The notes: generated by a model not told the origin, from the sequence alone. Positions 31,015 through 39,813 are shown, counted from the stretch's first letter. The stretch is DNA of 46,380 nucleotides from JAJTCH01 sp040386195 (GCA_040386195.1 JAZKFV010000010.1:1-46380), one strand, 5' to 3'. Program-made: numbers and translations.

Positions 31015-32064
31015 TTACAAAGAAGGATAGGTTGTGTAACCTTCTTCACCGCCGCCGTAGAAAGTCTCGGGCTGTGGTTGGTTGAGAGTCGATTTTAGTA
31101 AAAAGCGTTTTGGCAAATCTGGGTTGGCGATAAAAAGTTTGCCGAAAGCGACGGCGTCGGCTTGGTTATTTTTTATTGCGTTGTTGGCGGATTCAAAATT
31201 AAATTTTTCATTAGCGATATAAGTTCCGCCAAATTGAGATTTTAATATTGCGCCGAGTTGATTTTCGCCGAGTGATTCGCGCACACATAGAAACGCAATT
31301 TTCTTTTTGCCAAGTTCGCGCGCCACATAGCCAAAAGTTTCAAAATGGTTGGAATCGCTGATTGAATGAGAATCGCTGCGTGGTGCTAGATGCATTCCAA
31401 CTCGGCCATTTCCCCAAACTGAAATTGCCGCGTCAGTGATTTCTAACATCAAACGGGCACGATTTTCAACGCTGCCGCCGTAATCATCTTCGCGTTTATT
31501 AGTTCCATCTTGTAAAAATTGATCCAGCAAATAGCCGTTAGCACCGTGAATTTCAACTCCATCAAAACCGGCTTTTTGAGCATTTTGCGCGCCTTTTTTA
31601 AAAGCTTCAATCACTTGTGGAATTTCATTGCGATCTAAAGCGCGGGGCACAACATAATGTTTCATTGGTCTAACTAAACTAATATGACCTTCAGCAGCAA
31701 TTGCGCTGGGTGCAACTGGTAAATGACCACTTAAAAAAATCGGATCAGAAATGCGCCCAACATGCCAAAGTTGCAAAAATATAGTGCCACCGTTTTTATG
31801 CACCGCGTCGGTAATTTTTTTCCAACCCGCAACTTGTTCATCCGACCAAATTCCCGGAGTGTTAGCATAGCCCACGCCCATTGGATTTACCGATGTTGCT
31901 TCTGAAATTATCATTCCCGCATTGCTGCGCTGAGTATAATATTTTTCCATCAATGCATTGGGAACTCTATCAGCTCCAGCCCTACAACGAGTAAGCGGCG
32001 CCATCATAATACGATTGGATAATTTTAATTCACCGATAGTGATTGGATCAAAAAGATTGGGCAT
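31015..32064 (-). CDS. Old Yellow Enzyme family alkene reductase (NemA-like)
   Basis: 349 aa, a normal single-domain length. It is an FMN-dependent, NADPH-using reductase of activated C=C bonds and nitro or ester compounds. The sequence has MAPLTRCRAGADRVPNALMEKYYTQRSNAGMIISEATSVNPMGVGYANTPGIW, LQLWHVGRIS, GFDGVEIHGANGYLLDQFLQDGTNKREDDYGGSVENRARL, and the FMN-phosphate GKLFIANPDLPKR at the C-terminus. The active-site His/Asn-Tyr set (GANGYLLDQF) is intact. The physiological substrate is unknown; stress or xenobiotic detoxification is usual. Confidence 0.93.
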   Translation of the reverse strand: MPNLFDPITIGELKLSNRIMMAPLTRCRAGADRVPNALMEKYYTQRSNAGMIISEATSVNPMGVGYANTPGIWSDEQVAGWKKITDAVHKNGGTIFLQLWHVGRISDPIFLSGHLPVAPSAIAAEGHISLVRPMKHYVVPRALDRNEIPQVIEAFKKGAQNAQKAGFDGVEIHGANGYLLDQFLQDGTNKREDDYGGSVENRARLMLEITDAAISVWGNGRVGMHLAPRSDSHSISDSNHFETFGYVARELGKKKIAFLCVRESLGENQLGAILKSQFGGTYIANEKFNFESANNAIKNNQADAVAFGKLFIANPDLPKRFLLKSTLNQPQPETFYGGGEEGYTTYPSL

Positions 32065-32121
32065 TTTGTGTTTAAGTTGTTTGATAAAAGTGAATGGTTT
32101 TATTTAATATTTTTTTGTGAT

Positions 32122-32400
32122 TTATATTTTTACCATAAAATCTATTTGCCGCATTTTCAAATAAATATTAGTTAAATCTATAGCTTTTGCTTTGGCGCAA
32201 GATCCTTCGCGAAAGAGGTTTTCTAAGGCTTTGTTTAGAAATTCTTGGGGATTCTTTTGGTTGGCAATAGCTTTACAAAGAGCTTGATGAATATTGTCGA
32301 TAATCATTTCAACTTGGTTAAAACTTTCGCCGTTTCTTAAATCATCGGGCGCCAGATTATCCAGAAAAATCATTTTTTGTTGTTGATAATTTTTAGTCAT
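32122..32400 (-). CDS. Conserved-looking small protein of unknown function (92 aa)
   Basis: The start is 14 nt after the selO stop codon on the same strand, so it is very likely co-transcribed with selO. The protein is helical and charged (VEMIIDNIHQALCKAIANQKNPQEFLNKALENLFREGSCAKAKAIDLTNIY) with no signal peptide, membrane segment or recognised motif. I do not recognise a family. Confidence 0.6.
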   Translation of the reverse strand: MTKNYQQQKMIFLDNLAPDDLRNGESFNQVEMIIDNIHQALCKAIANQKNPQEFLNKALENLFREGSCAKAKAIDLTNIYLKMRQIDFMVKI

Positions 32401-32414
32401 TTTTATTTTCTAAT

Positions 32415-33848
32415 TTAAGACGAACAAGACACGCAAAGATTTTGCATCGATTGTGGTGCAGGTTTGGCAAAATGTTCAAACTCCAAATGTTCAGCAAATG
32501 GTTGGTGCAAAATCTTTAAAATTTGTTTGATTAAAGAATAATCTTGGCAATCTTCCGCCGCTCTAATTGCCATTTCGGCAACCCAATTTCTTAAAATATA
32601 TTTAGGATTAATCTGGTTCAATTTGGTTTTGATATTTTCTAAATTATCAGTTGCTTGAATAAAATGTTGATAATTTTTTAACCAAATTTGCGCCGAATTT
32701 TTATCGCTAAAAAGATTCAACCATTTTTCTTCATCGCCTGCCAAATAGCGAAACGCAAGGGTATAATCTGCTTTTTGGATTTGTATCAAATCAATTAACG
32801 AAAGCCACAAATTATCATTTTGATTTGAGTTTTCATTCAAGGCTAATTTTTTGCGCATCAAAATTTTATAATTTTCAGAAAATATTTTTGGAAATTCTTC
32901 TAAAATTTCCATCATTTCTTGCCAATCAATCAAGCTTTTTAGCGAATGAGCCAAGGCTTGCAAATTCCACAAAGCAATTGCCGGTTGCTGATCATAAGCA
33001 TAACGACCGTGATAATCGGAATGGTTGCAAATATAATGCGGATCAAAATTTTCCATAAAGCCAAATGGTCCATAATCAATGGTTAGGCCAAGCGCTGACA
33101 TATTATCGGTATTCATAACACCATGACAAAAACCAACCGCTTGCCACTGGCTGATTAAAATTGTCGTGTCTTTAACAATTTTAGCAAACCATTGTGAATA
33201 AGAATGATCGGGAAAATAATTGGCGATTAAATGATCGGCTAATTCTTTGATTGCCGGATAATTTTTGGCGGCGGCAAAATGTTCAAAATGACCAAAGCGA
33301 ATATGCGAAGGAGAAAGACGGGTAAAGATTGCGCCCGGTTCAATTGTTTCTCGTAAAACTGATTGATTGGTAAGAGTTATGCATAATGATCTGGTGGTTG
33401 CAATTCCTAAGGCAAACATTGCTTCGGAACATAAATATTCTCTGATGCAAGATCTTAAAACCGCTCGCCCATCGCCAAATCTGGAATAAGGAGTTTTGCC
33501 TGAACCTTTGAGTTCAATATCCCAAAGTTCATTTTTATGATTACGAATTTGTCCGAGTAAAATTGCTCTGCCATCACCTAATTGTCCTGCCCAAATTCCA
33601 AATTGATGTCCGGAGTAAACTTGCGCCAAAGGCTCGGCGCCGGCTAAAATTTTATTGCCGGAAAAATAAAGCGGAAAATCTGGATCGTTTGCTGAATCTG
33701 ATGACAAGCCAATCAAATCACCAGCTTGAGAATTAAAACAAACCACAGTTGGATTTTCCGCCACTATTTCTGGCAACATTTTGCTATAAAAATAGTCGGG
33801 AAGTTTGGCGAACTGATTATCAAAATTTAATTTAAACTTTTTATCCAT
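32415..33848 (-). CDS. selO: SelO / YdiU protein AMPylase
   Basis: 477 aa from ATG 33848. A start at 33887 would add 13 residues (LTIKRKIKLA...) not seen in the family. SelO is a pseudokinase-fold enzyme that transfers AMP to Ser/Thr/Tyr and acts in redox homeostasis. Signatures are GQLGDGRAILLGQ, ELKGSGKTPYSRFGDGRAVLRSCIREYLCSEAM, GVMNTDNMSALGLTIDYGPFGFMENFDP and the ATP-loop Asp/Asn residues. The C-terminus ends CVSCSS. This C472-x-x-C475 pair matches the position of the Cys-x-x-Sec motif of selenoprotein O, here with cysteine, and probably forms a redox switch. Confidence 0.93.
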   Translation of the reverse strand: MDKKFKLNFDNQFAKLPDYFYSKMLPEIVAENPTVVCFNSQAGDLIGLSSDSANDPDFPLYFSGNKILAGAEPLAQVYSGHQFGIWAGQLGDGRAILLGQIRNHKNELWDIELKGSGKTPYSRFGDGRAVLRSCIREYLCSEAMFALGIATTRSLCITLTNQSVLRETIEPGAIFTRLSPSHIRFGHFEHFAAAKNYPAIKELADHLIANYFPDHSYSQWFAKIVKDTTILISQWQAVGFCHGVMNTDNMSALGLTIDYGPFGFMENFDPHYICNHSDYHGRYAYDQQPAIALWNLQALAHSLKSLIDWQEMMEILEEFPKIFSENYKILMRKKLALNENSNQNDNLWLSLIDLIQIQKADYTLAFRYLAGDEEKWLNLFSDKNSAQIWLKNYQHFIQATDNLENIKTKLNQINPKYILRNWVAEMAIRAAEDCQDYSLIKQILKILHQPFAEHLEFEHFAKPAPQSMQNLCVSCSS

Positions 33849-33949
33849 AGCTAATTTTATTTTTCTCTTGATAGTTAAAACCAACAAAGCAAACTTATTA
33901 CCACCTAGAGTTTATGCCCTATCAATTATTAATCTAATTTAAACAATAT

Positions 33950-34474
33950 ATGAAAAAATTATTTCTAATTATTATCACCATTATTGCTGCGGCATTGTTA
34001 GTTGCTGCTGCACTTCCTAAAGATTTTAAAATTGAGCAAGAAATTGTTATCAACAAACCAAGAGTAGTAGTTTTTGATTATATTAAAATGACTAAAACCA
34101 ATAATAGCTGGAATCCTTGGATCAAAAAAGATCCAAAAATTGCTTTAGAATATAAAGGCGAAGAAGGAACGGTTGGTTTTGTAAGTTCTTGGTCGGGAAA
34201 TAATAAAGTTGGTGTTGGTGAGGAAGAAATCGTCAGCCTAATTCCTAACGAAAAAATTGATTTGGAATTGCGTTTTGTAAAACCAATGAAAGCAACCAAT
34301 AAAGCCTCTTTTACCACTACTGCAATTGATGAAAATCAAACTAAAGTTGTTTGGACAATGACTGGCAGAACTGCTTTCCCGGCTAATTTGATTTGCTTCT
34401 TTATGCAAAAAGAAGTTAAAAAAGATTTTGCTGAAGGCTTAAATAATTTGAAAGAAACTTTAGAAAAACAATAA
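33950..34474 (+). CDS. SRPBCC-family (polyketide cyclase/START-like) protein
   Basis: 174 aa. An N-terminal hydrophobic segment (KKLFLIIITIIAAALLVAAAL) could be a signal or membrane anchor. The SRPBCC fold follows, with the pattern FKIEQEIVINKPRVVVFDYIKM, NSWNPWIKKDPKIALEYKGEEGTVGFVSSWSGN and TKVVWTMTGR. Members bind small hydrophobic ligands, and no catalysis can be assigned. A bidirectional terminator lies 16 bases downstream. Confidence 0.82.
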   Translation: MKKLFLIIITIIAAALLVAAALPKDFKIEQEIVINKPRVVVFDYIKMTKTNNSWNPWIKKDPKIALEYKGEEGTVGFVSSWSGNNKVGVGEEEIVSLIPNEKIDLELRFVKPMKATNKASFTTTAIDENQTKVVWTMTGRTAFPANLICFFMQKEVKKDFAEGLNNLKETLEKQ

Positions 34475-34489
34475 TTTTTTGACCGAATT

Positions 34490-34527
34490 AAAAATAGGGC
34501 AGCCCTGAAAAGCCGCCCTATTTTTTT
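34490..34527. terminator. Bidirectional rho-independent terminator
   Basis: AAAAATAGGGC (34490-34500) and GCCCTATTTTT (34515-34525) form an 11-bp stem, flanked on the + strand by a T-run (TTTTTTTG). The complementary A-tract on the left gives the same structure on the minus strand. It separates the convergent SRPBCC gene (plus) and the gene at 34530-34889 (minus). Confidence 0.85.
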
Positions 34528-34529
34528 GT

Positions 34530-34889
34530 CTATAAATATCTGTTTTCACAACAACCAAACCAAATTGATTTTATGCTACTATAATTAAATTTTCTTTGTT
34601 CTGCATAATTTGCTTTTAAATTATGATTGACAATTAAGCTTTGATTCTCCTGGTTTGAGCTCAAGAAATTAATTTTCAAATCTACCAATTTTTTTTCTTT
34701 TATCGTTGCCATTGATTGTTTTGCTGAACTAAATTTGAGTAATTTTTTACTCGCGCCATGAGTGTGTTTTTCCTCGATATTTTCAGATAAATATTTAGCT
34801 TTTTCCAATGATGCCACATAACTTTGCAACAAAATATTGCTTTGCCCAAGAACAACAATCAACAAGGCTGTGATTGATTTTGTATTCAT
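34530..34889 (-). CDS. Putative secreted protein of unknown function (119 aa)
   Basis: The N-terminus has a signal-like hydrophobic stretch (NTKSITALLIVVLGQSNILL), then a charged His/Lys-containing region (EEKHTHGASKKLLKF) and a C-terminal region ending IWFGCCENRYL. No family was recognised. The stop lies directly against the bidirectional terminator, which supports it as a real gene. Confidence 0.5.
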   Translation of the reverse strand: MNTKSITALLIVVLGQSNILLQSYVASLEKAKYLSENIEEKHTHGASKKLLKFSSAKQSMATIKEKKLVDLKINFLSSNQENQSLIVNHNLKANYAEQRKFNYSSIKSIWFGCCENRYL

Positions 34890-35357
34890 AAAAATAATTT
34901 AAACAACTAATCAAATTTTTAACTTGAGTAAAAATTTTGATCTAAAAGAGAGTGAGAATTTTTAAAGAGAAGTTAGCAACAACAGTTGCAACAAGCTGAA
35001 AAGCAGGCAGGAGAAAAGGCTGAAGCGAAAATTGATAAATTTTTAGATGAGATAATTTTGATATTCATTGTAAATAAAATCGATGCAAAAAAAACAGGCG
35101 GGCATTCTAAACTTTTTAATAATCACAATGCAAGCCTTTTATTCATAACGCAACGCCATTTTTTAATAGTAATTAGATTCATTGTTTTATAACGCCGGAA
35201 AGTTGATTTGAATAATAATATTTATAGTTTTTATAAATATTTTATTCGATAATCAAGAAATCGGGCGTTGTGTGAATACAATAGCCTTTACGGTAAATAA
35301 ACACAACACGCCGGGTTTGCGTGGTGGTGACGCCCGATATTTAATAATAAATTTAAG
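34890..35357. other. 468-bp spacer with a nested inverted repeat; no clear gene
   Basis: An open frame at 34986-35192 on the + strand (68 codons) begins with low-complexity QAEKQAGEKAEAK and lacks any family signal, so it is not called as a gene. The right part holds an inverted repeat: ATCGGGCGT 35260-35268 and ACGCCCGAT 35330-35338, with an imperfect CAACACGCC/GGCGTTGTG pair nested inside. It could terminate the LysR gene or be another palindromic element. Confidence 0.45.
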
Positions 35358-36308
35358 CTACAATTTATAATCATCGCGTAAAATCTGCATAAATTCCCGC
35401 ATTAACGGATGGTGAATTTTTCCTTTCTTTACCATCATTCCATATGTAAGGCTGGGAAAATATTCAGACAAATCTCTTCCAATAAAATCTTTATCTGGTT
35501 CGTTTTCCAAGCATATCCCCGAAACAACAGCAACTCCAACATCGGCTTTAACAAATTTTTTTAAAATCTCATAATTTGCCATTTCAAACTCAATGGAAGT
35601 TTTGATGCCATGTTGTTCAGCAACAATGTCAAAATTAGGAACAGTAACAAATTGTGGATCAAGCCTTAGTAATTTGTATTCTTTAACATCCGACAAAACT
35701 AAATCTTTTTTTGTTGCTAAAGGGTGATCTTTGTGTGCGAGTAAAATCGGTGAATATTTTGCAATAGGAATAAAATCTAACTCATTTGGAATTTGGTTTG
35801 GTGTCATTGAATAGATTGCTATATCTAACTCATCATCAATAACTCTTTTTAGCGCATCTGGTCTGGTCAAGTTTTTAATCTTAAATTCGATTTGTGGATA
35901 TAATGTTTCGAATTGTTTGATGTATTTTGGAAGGATGTGGAAAATAATAATGTTGCCGCCGATACTGATTGAATTTAGCTTTTTTTCTGAAGCAATATTA
36001 GTAAAACTCTCAAATAAACTCTCCATTTTTTGTAAAGAAATAATGGCGTGATCATAAAACATCTTCCCGCTTTTAGTTAGTTTAATTTCTTTACCGTTTC
36101 TCTCAAAAAGTTTGATTTTTAAATCTCTTTCCAAGGATTGAATTTGTAATGTTATGGCTCCCGGAGTTAAGCCCATTTTCTCGGCACATTTCAGCATACT
36201 GCCAGTTTGCACAACATAACAAAAACCGCGCAGTTGCTGAAGGCGGTTCTTTTTGTAATAAAATTGTTTTGGTAGTGACATATGATTTCTATTGTTTAGT
36301 TTTATCAA
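35358..36308 (-). CDS. LysR-type transcriptional regulator
   Basis: 316 aa. The N-terminal winged helix-turn-helix (RLQQLRGFCYVVQTGSMLKCAEKMGLTPGAITLQIQSLERDLKIKLFERNGKEIKLTKSG, about 22-81) is followed by an effector-binding domain (SISIGGNIIIFHILPKYIKQFETLYPQIEFKI..., about 110-310), reminiscent of the CysB/Cbl branch. It is monocistronic or follows the argininosuccinate-synthase-like gene (182 nt upstream on the same strand) and may regulate it. The ATG at 36281 (MSLPKQFYYKKN) is a possible alternative start. The effector is unknown. Confidence 0.92.
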   Translation of the reverse strand: MIKLNNRNHMSLPKQFYYKKNRLQQLRGFCYVVQTGSMLKCAEKMGLTPGAITLQIQSLERDLKIKLFERNGKEIKLTKSGKMFYDHAIISLQKMESLFESFTNIASEKKLNSISIGGNIIIFHILPKYIKQFETLYPQIEFKIKNLTRPDALKRVIDDELDIAIYSMTPNQIPNELDFIPIAKYSPILLAHKDHPLATKKDLVLSDVKEYKLLRLDPQFVTVPNFDIVAEQHGIKTSIEFEMANYEILKKFVKADVGVAVVSGICLENEPDKDFIGRDLSEYFPSLTYGMMVKKGKIHHPLMREFMQILRDDYKL

Positions 36309-36490
36309 AGTATAATTGACTATAGCTAAACAAATAGATTACATACTATTTCTAGTGTCAACAATGCCTCCAGATAATGTATCGCATTGAATCATAATTT
36401 AGTTTGTAACTTGATATAGAGAGATGGGAACGTGATGTTTTTGTGAAAAGCAGTAAAAAATGCAGAATTGATATATAAGTGATGTGAAGG

Positions 36491-38215
36491 CTATAGAAGA
36501 TTTTGTTGAGGATAATTCTCTAGAACTTTTGAAATTTCTCTAATTTGAGGAGAGGATCCGGCTTTGCTGCTGATATGTTTTTTTTGCTCAATTAATGTCA
36601 ATTTTCTAACAAGTATCTCCACTAACTCTGTTATGGATTGATCTACGCCACCCTCTACGTGCGCCCTAACAAATTCCTCTGTTGCTGCCCCAACTTTATC
36701 TTCCATAAATTTGTCAGCATCAGAAGAAGATATGTTAGCTATCAAACTTTGCTCTAAAGTGAATTCAACATCTCCATTAAGTGCATTGCTAACTTTTTTA
36801 AGTGTCGCATCAATTTGCTCTCTTTCTGGTGATTGGTGAAAATTCTGCTGCATTATTATTTCTGATTGGAGCGTTGATAGTAAATCATATATCATATTGG
36901 TTGATCGATCTAGCTGATATACCCTCAGCCAATTGTGTGTTTTAATCAATATATCCATAGCGGGAGAGATGTGAATTTCTCTGCCATTAATGCCGATTGG
37001 TCTACTTTCTGGATAGTCGTAAATTCCGATCCTGTATTCAAGACCAATAGCATTTAATTCCTCCAACATTTCTAATGGTTTTTTTTCTATAAATTCTCCA
37101 TCACCAATCTTTAATGCCACCGGAAATCCTTCCTTAAACCTAACGCATATTTGTAGTGGAGATGAGGGAATTTTTATGTGGGTTAGTTTTTCCCTGAGAT
37201 CAAATTTATTTTTTGGATTAGCTATAAAATCTTCTTCCCATTCATCACCGCATAGATTGCGATCGTGAGAAACATCTTTTTCAAATGCTTGTGGTTTTAA
37301 ACTAATGCCAGTTGATCTTAGATATAAAGCCTCAATACTTCTTTTAACTGTTGTCCCTCCTAGATTTGGCGACAACTCTTCAATGCTCACATTATATAAT
37401 TTTTTAAAATAATTTAATGCTGACATAAATCGGTAGGGATTGTTTTGCGAGCCATTTGATCCATGTAACAAAGCGTCAACCTTATTTTCTTTAGCATACT
37501 CTATCGCACCCTTACTGATAGCAACTCTAGACAAGCTGCTGGCTGGGTGGTGACCAATTCCTGCCACTCCTAAAGTAGCTTCAGCATTAATTGCGTTGAA
37601 TGCAAGCTCGGCAAGATGTTCTCTACAATCAATTTCTATATGACTGCTGGCACCAACTTCTGCTGAGCGGGCAGCTATTTCTTGCATATTGACTGGCGCT
37701 GTAACGCTGCCAACATTTGCCGAAAATGTTATGACTTCAGCACCAATTATATTTTGCAGAATATGTGCCGTAAAAGAGGTATCCAACCCCCCAGAAAACA
37801 AGACCATAACTTTTTTACCATGTAAACTTTTATGTTGTTGGTAGAACGGAAATATAGCTTCTAATAGTTTGTTAATATCTTCTTCTGAAGTGCTGCTTTG
37901 TGTCTTGGATTTTAATTTTTGGTAAAGTTCTTTTTTAGCCTTTTTTTCTTCTGTTATTTTTTCTTCTGATACGCTTAGAAAAGCGGTTCCGCCTTCAACC
38001 AGAGGGGTTTTATAACCCATTAATTTTTCCTTGTTTTTTTCTAAAATATCTTTTTCGTTAGGCAAATAACGACTACTTAGATAACCCCTCTCAACTAGAC
38101 TACGGTTTGTATAATTTCTTAGTTGGGGAGAAATGCTAACTAAATTACGATTCAGAGACTGGGTATTTAATAAAAGACCAGAATGGCTGGCTAGTTTTGA
38201 AAATAAGATTTTCAT
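36491..38215 (-). CDS. Argininosuccinate-synthase-like ATP ligase with N-terminal extension
   Basis: 574 aa, about 170 more than ArgG. Residues 1-130 have no assigned fold and begin with a Ser/Asn/Arg-rich basic stretch. From 134 the N-type ATP pyrophosphatase domain begins: KKVMVLFSGGLDTSFTAHIL with the PP-loop SGGLDTS (141-147). ArgG-like features follow: HHPASSLSRVAISKGAIEYAKE for the usual GTSLARP region, LHGSNGSQNNPYRFM (250-264), and the tetramer domain with ICVRFKEGFPVALKIGDG, LEMLEELNAIGLEYRIGIYDYPESRPIGINGREIHISPAMDILIKTH. The ArgG aspartate loop TGKGNDQ is here NGSQNNP, so the nucleophile probably is not aspartate. The remaining arginine genes are absent nearby. The best reading is a divergent ligase of unknown substrate. 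Confidence 0.8.
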   Translation of the reverse strand: MKILFSKLASHSGLLLNTQSLNRNLVSISPQLRNYTNRSLVERGYLSSRYLPNEKDILEKNKEKLMGYKTPLVEGGTAFLSVSEEKITEEKKAKKELYQKLKSKTQSSTSEEDINKLLEAIFPFYQQHKSLHGKKVMVLFSGGLDTSFTAHILQNIIGAEVITFSANVGSVTAPVNMQEIAARSAEVGASSHIEIDCREHLAELAFNAINAEATLGVAGIGHHPASSLSRVAISKGAIEYAKENKVDALLHGSNGSQNNPYRFMSALNYFKKLYNVSIEELSPNLGGTTVKRSIEALYLRSTGISLKPQAFEKDVSHDRNLCGDEWEEDFIANPKNKFDLREKLTHIKIPSSPLQICVRFKEGFPVALKIGDGEFIEKKPLEMLEELNAIGLEYRIGIYDYPESRPIGINGREIHISPAMDILIKTHNWLRVYQLDRSTNMIYDLLSTLQSEIIMQQNFHQSPEREQIDATLKKVSNALNGDVEFTLEQSLIANISSSDADKFMEDKVGAATEEFVRAHVEGGVDQSITELVEILVRKLTLIEQKKHISSKAGSSPQIREISKVLENYPQQNLL

Positions 38216-38277
38216 AATTATACTGATTGTTCCCTAAAATTTACTGACTACTTGTTGGAAGCTTTATTGGATTACAA

Positions 38278-38317
38278 AAGATCACCCATTGCTTGAATTT
38301 ATTGATTAGGTGATCTT
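38278..38317. repeat. Inverted repeat upstream of the ArgG-like gene
   Basis: AAGATCACC 38278-38286 and GGTGATCTT 38309-38317 are exact reverse complements with a 22-nt gap, in the 243-bp divergent spacer between the ArgG-like gene (minus) and the histidine kinase (plus). It has the size of an operator or a leader hairpin. No other copy was noticed. Confidence 0.55.
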
Positions 38318-38458
38318 AATTTAAAATCATAAGTTTAATTCTTTTAATAAAAAATAGACAAAACTGAAGTATAACTCGTTTGTGTTGTTGTTGATTGCTG
38401 GATAATTTGCGATTTCGTTTATTTATAAATCATGTAAATATCAATAAATATTCAACTA

Positions 38459-39190
38459 ATGACTACTTACAATCCTCAGCTCTCTAATATCACCCACGAC
38501 CTTCGCAACTACATAGGCGGCATCTCCGGTCTCGCTAATATCGTCTTAGAAAACATCAACACTTACATAAAAAAACAAGAAGCCATCGGCATTAAACCCG
38601 ATGCTGATTTAAAAGAAATCTCCGAATGTATGGAAATGCTTGCGCCATATTCCAGCGAAGCTTTGCATTATGTAGAAGACTTACTTAATGATACCCAAAT
38701 GCAATCCGGAAAATTCACCTTAGGAAAATTAGAAGATTGTGATATCGGTGAATTAGTCACAGAATTATTAGCATTCAATCAAAGCTTTATCGCCGATCAT
38801 CAAATTACTTTTGAAGTCAACATCGCAGAAAATCTTCCTAAACTTATAACTGATATTCTAAGACTCAAACAAATCCTTATCAACCTGATCACCAACGCCG
38901 TTAAATATAGCCCCAAAGGCAATAAAGTAGAAATCACAATTAGTCAAAATCACAATTCCCAAACTCAAATTATCATTTCAGATTCCGGCATTGGTATGAC
39001 CAAACAAGAAATCCAAATGGCATTAAACGGTGACGGACAAAATATTGATAAATCAAATCTAAATAAACCAATTGATTCTCACGGACTTGGAATGCCGATT
39101 GTTAAACAATTATGCGAATTATTAAAAGCGCAAATGAAAATTGAGTCTGAGAAAAATAAAGGAACGAAAGTGACAATTTATTTTTCTTGA
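38459..39190 (+). CDS. Soluble sensor histidine kinase (HisKA + HATPase_c)
   Basis: 243 aa, no membrane segment and no sensor domain. His13 in THDLRNYIGGISGLANIV is the likely phospho-acceptor of an unusually short HisKA helix pair. The HATPase domain has the N-box LINLITNAVKYSPKGNKVE, G1 ISDSGIGM and the G2-like DSHGLGMPIVKQLCE. No response regulator is encoded nearby, so this is an orphan kinase, perhaps phosphorylating a central alphaproteobacterial regulator. Its stop codon lies in the left arm of a large cruciform (39185-39360). Confidence 0.88.
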   Translation: MTTYNPQLSNITHDLRNYIGGISGLANIVLENINTYIKKQEAIGIKPDADLKEISECMEMLAPYSSEALHYVEDLLNDTQMQSGKFTLGKLEDCDIGELVTELLAFNQSFIADHQITFEVNIAENLPKLITDILRLKQILINLITNAVKYSPKGNKVEITISQNHNSQTQIIISDSGIGMTKQEIQMALNGDGQNIDKSNLNKPIDSHGLGMPIVKQLCELLKAQMKIESEKNKGTKVTIYFS

Positions 39191-39360
39191 TTTTATTTTT
39201 GTAATTACCGTCGGTTTTAACCGACGGATTATAATTTTTACCAGTAAAGCGGGCTTTAGCCCAACATTACATATTATAATGTCGGGCTAAAGCCCTTCTT
39301 TGAGATTGGTTTATATCCGTCGGTTGAAACCGGCGGTAATTAAAAAAAATAAAATCAAGA
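39185..39360. repeat. ~176-bp nested cruciform element
   Basis: The outer arms 39185-39216 and 39328-39360 pair along about 32 bp with few mismatches (TCTTGATTTTATTTTT... / ...AAAATAAAATCAAGA). Inside are a hairpin ACCGTCGGTT-TTAA-CCGACGG near 39207-39227 and a central hairpin GGGCTTTAGCCC / GGGCTAAAGCCC at 39251-39295. The whole block can fold into a four-arm structure and includes the histidine kinase stop codon. It looks like a MITE-like palindromic element that also serves as a terminator. Confidence 0.85.
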
Positions 39361-39419
39361 AATTTGTCAATTAAGGTTGGCAAATTAAACAAAATTTAAT
39401 CACCAATTAAATCAAAATT

Positions 39420-39620
39420 ATGACCACAGAAAATCTTAACCCGAATCATGAATTGGTAATTAAATGTAAAGAAATCACCAATCATTTTGAAAACCAAATT
39501 GCTGATTTGATAATTCAAGCGAGACATTTAGCTGCTCAAGATAAAAGCAAGATAGAAGCTGAGCTGAAAGGAGCGATTCAGAATATTAATTTTATCCTGA
39601 ACTCACTTTACGCTCTGTAA
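39420..39620 (+). CDS. Small helical protein of unknown function (66 aa)
   Basis: ATG start, no signal peptide. An amphipathic helical, acidic/basic alternating sequence (HELVIKCKEITNHFENQIADLIIQARHLAAQDKSKIEAELKGAIQNINFIL) predicts a short coiled coil. It follows the cruciform element on the same strand as the histidine kinase. The family is unrecognised, and it could be a small partner or toxin-type protein. Confidence 0.5.
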   Translation: MTTENLNPNHELVIKCKEITNHFENQIADLIIQARHLAAQDKSKIEAELKGAIQNINFILNSLYAL

Positions 39621-39813
39621 AAAATAGAGAATTAGAGGTTTAAAAATCAATAATTCCAAGATGTATTGCATTTGATGTAATTAAGAACACCACCACCAAA
39701 TCTAGCGGGAAGGGCAGTTGGGAATTGCCATATACCAATTGCTGCTTTTAAATTTCTGGTTTTGTATAGTTTTAATTGTGCCAAAAAATATTTGTTCATC
39801 AAAATCAAACTCA

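Noticed and set aside
34986..35192. 68-codon + strand frame in the spacer before the LysR gene
   Set aside because: Low-complexity start, no family signal, no ribosome-binding site, and surrounded by intergenic repeats. Could be a remnant, but not supported as a gene.
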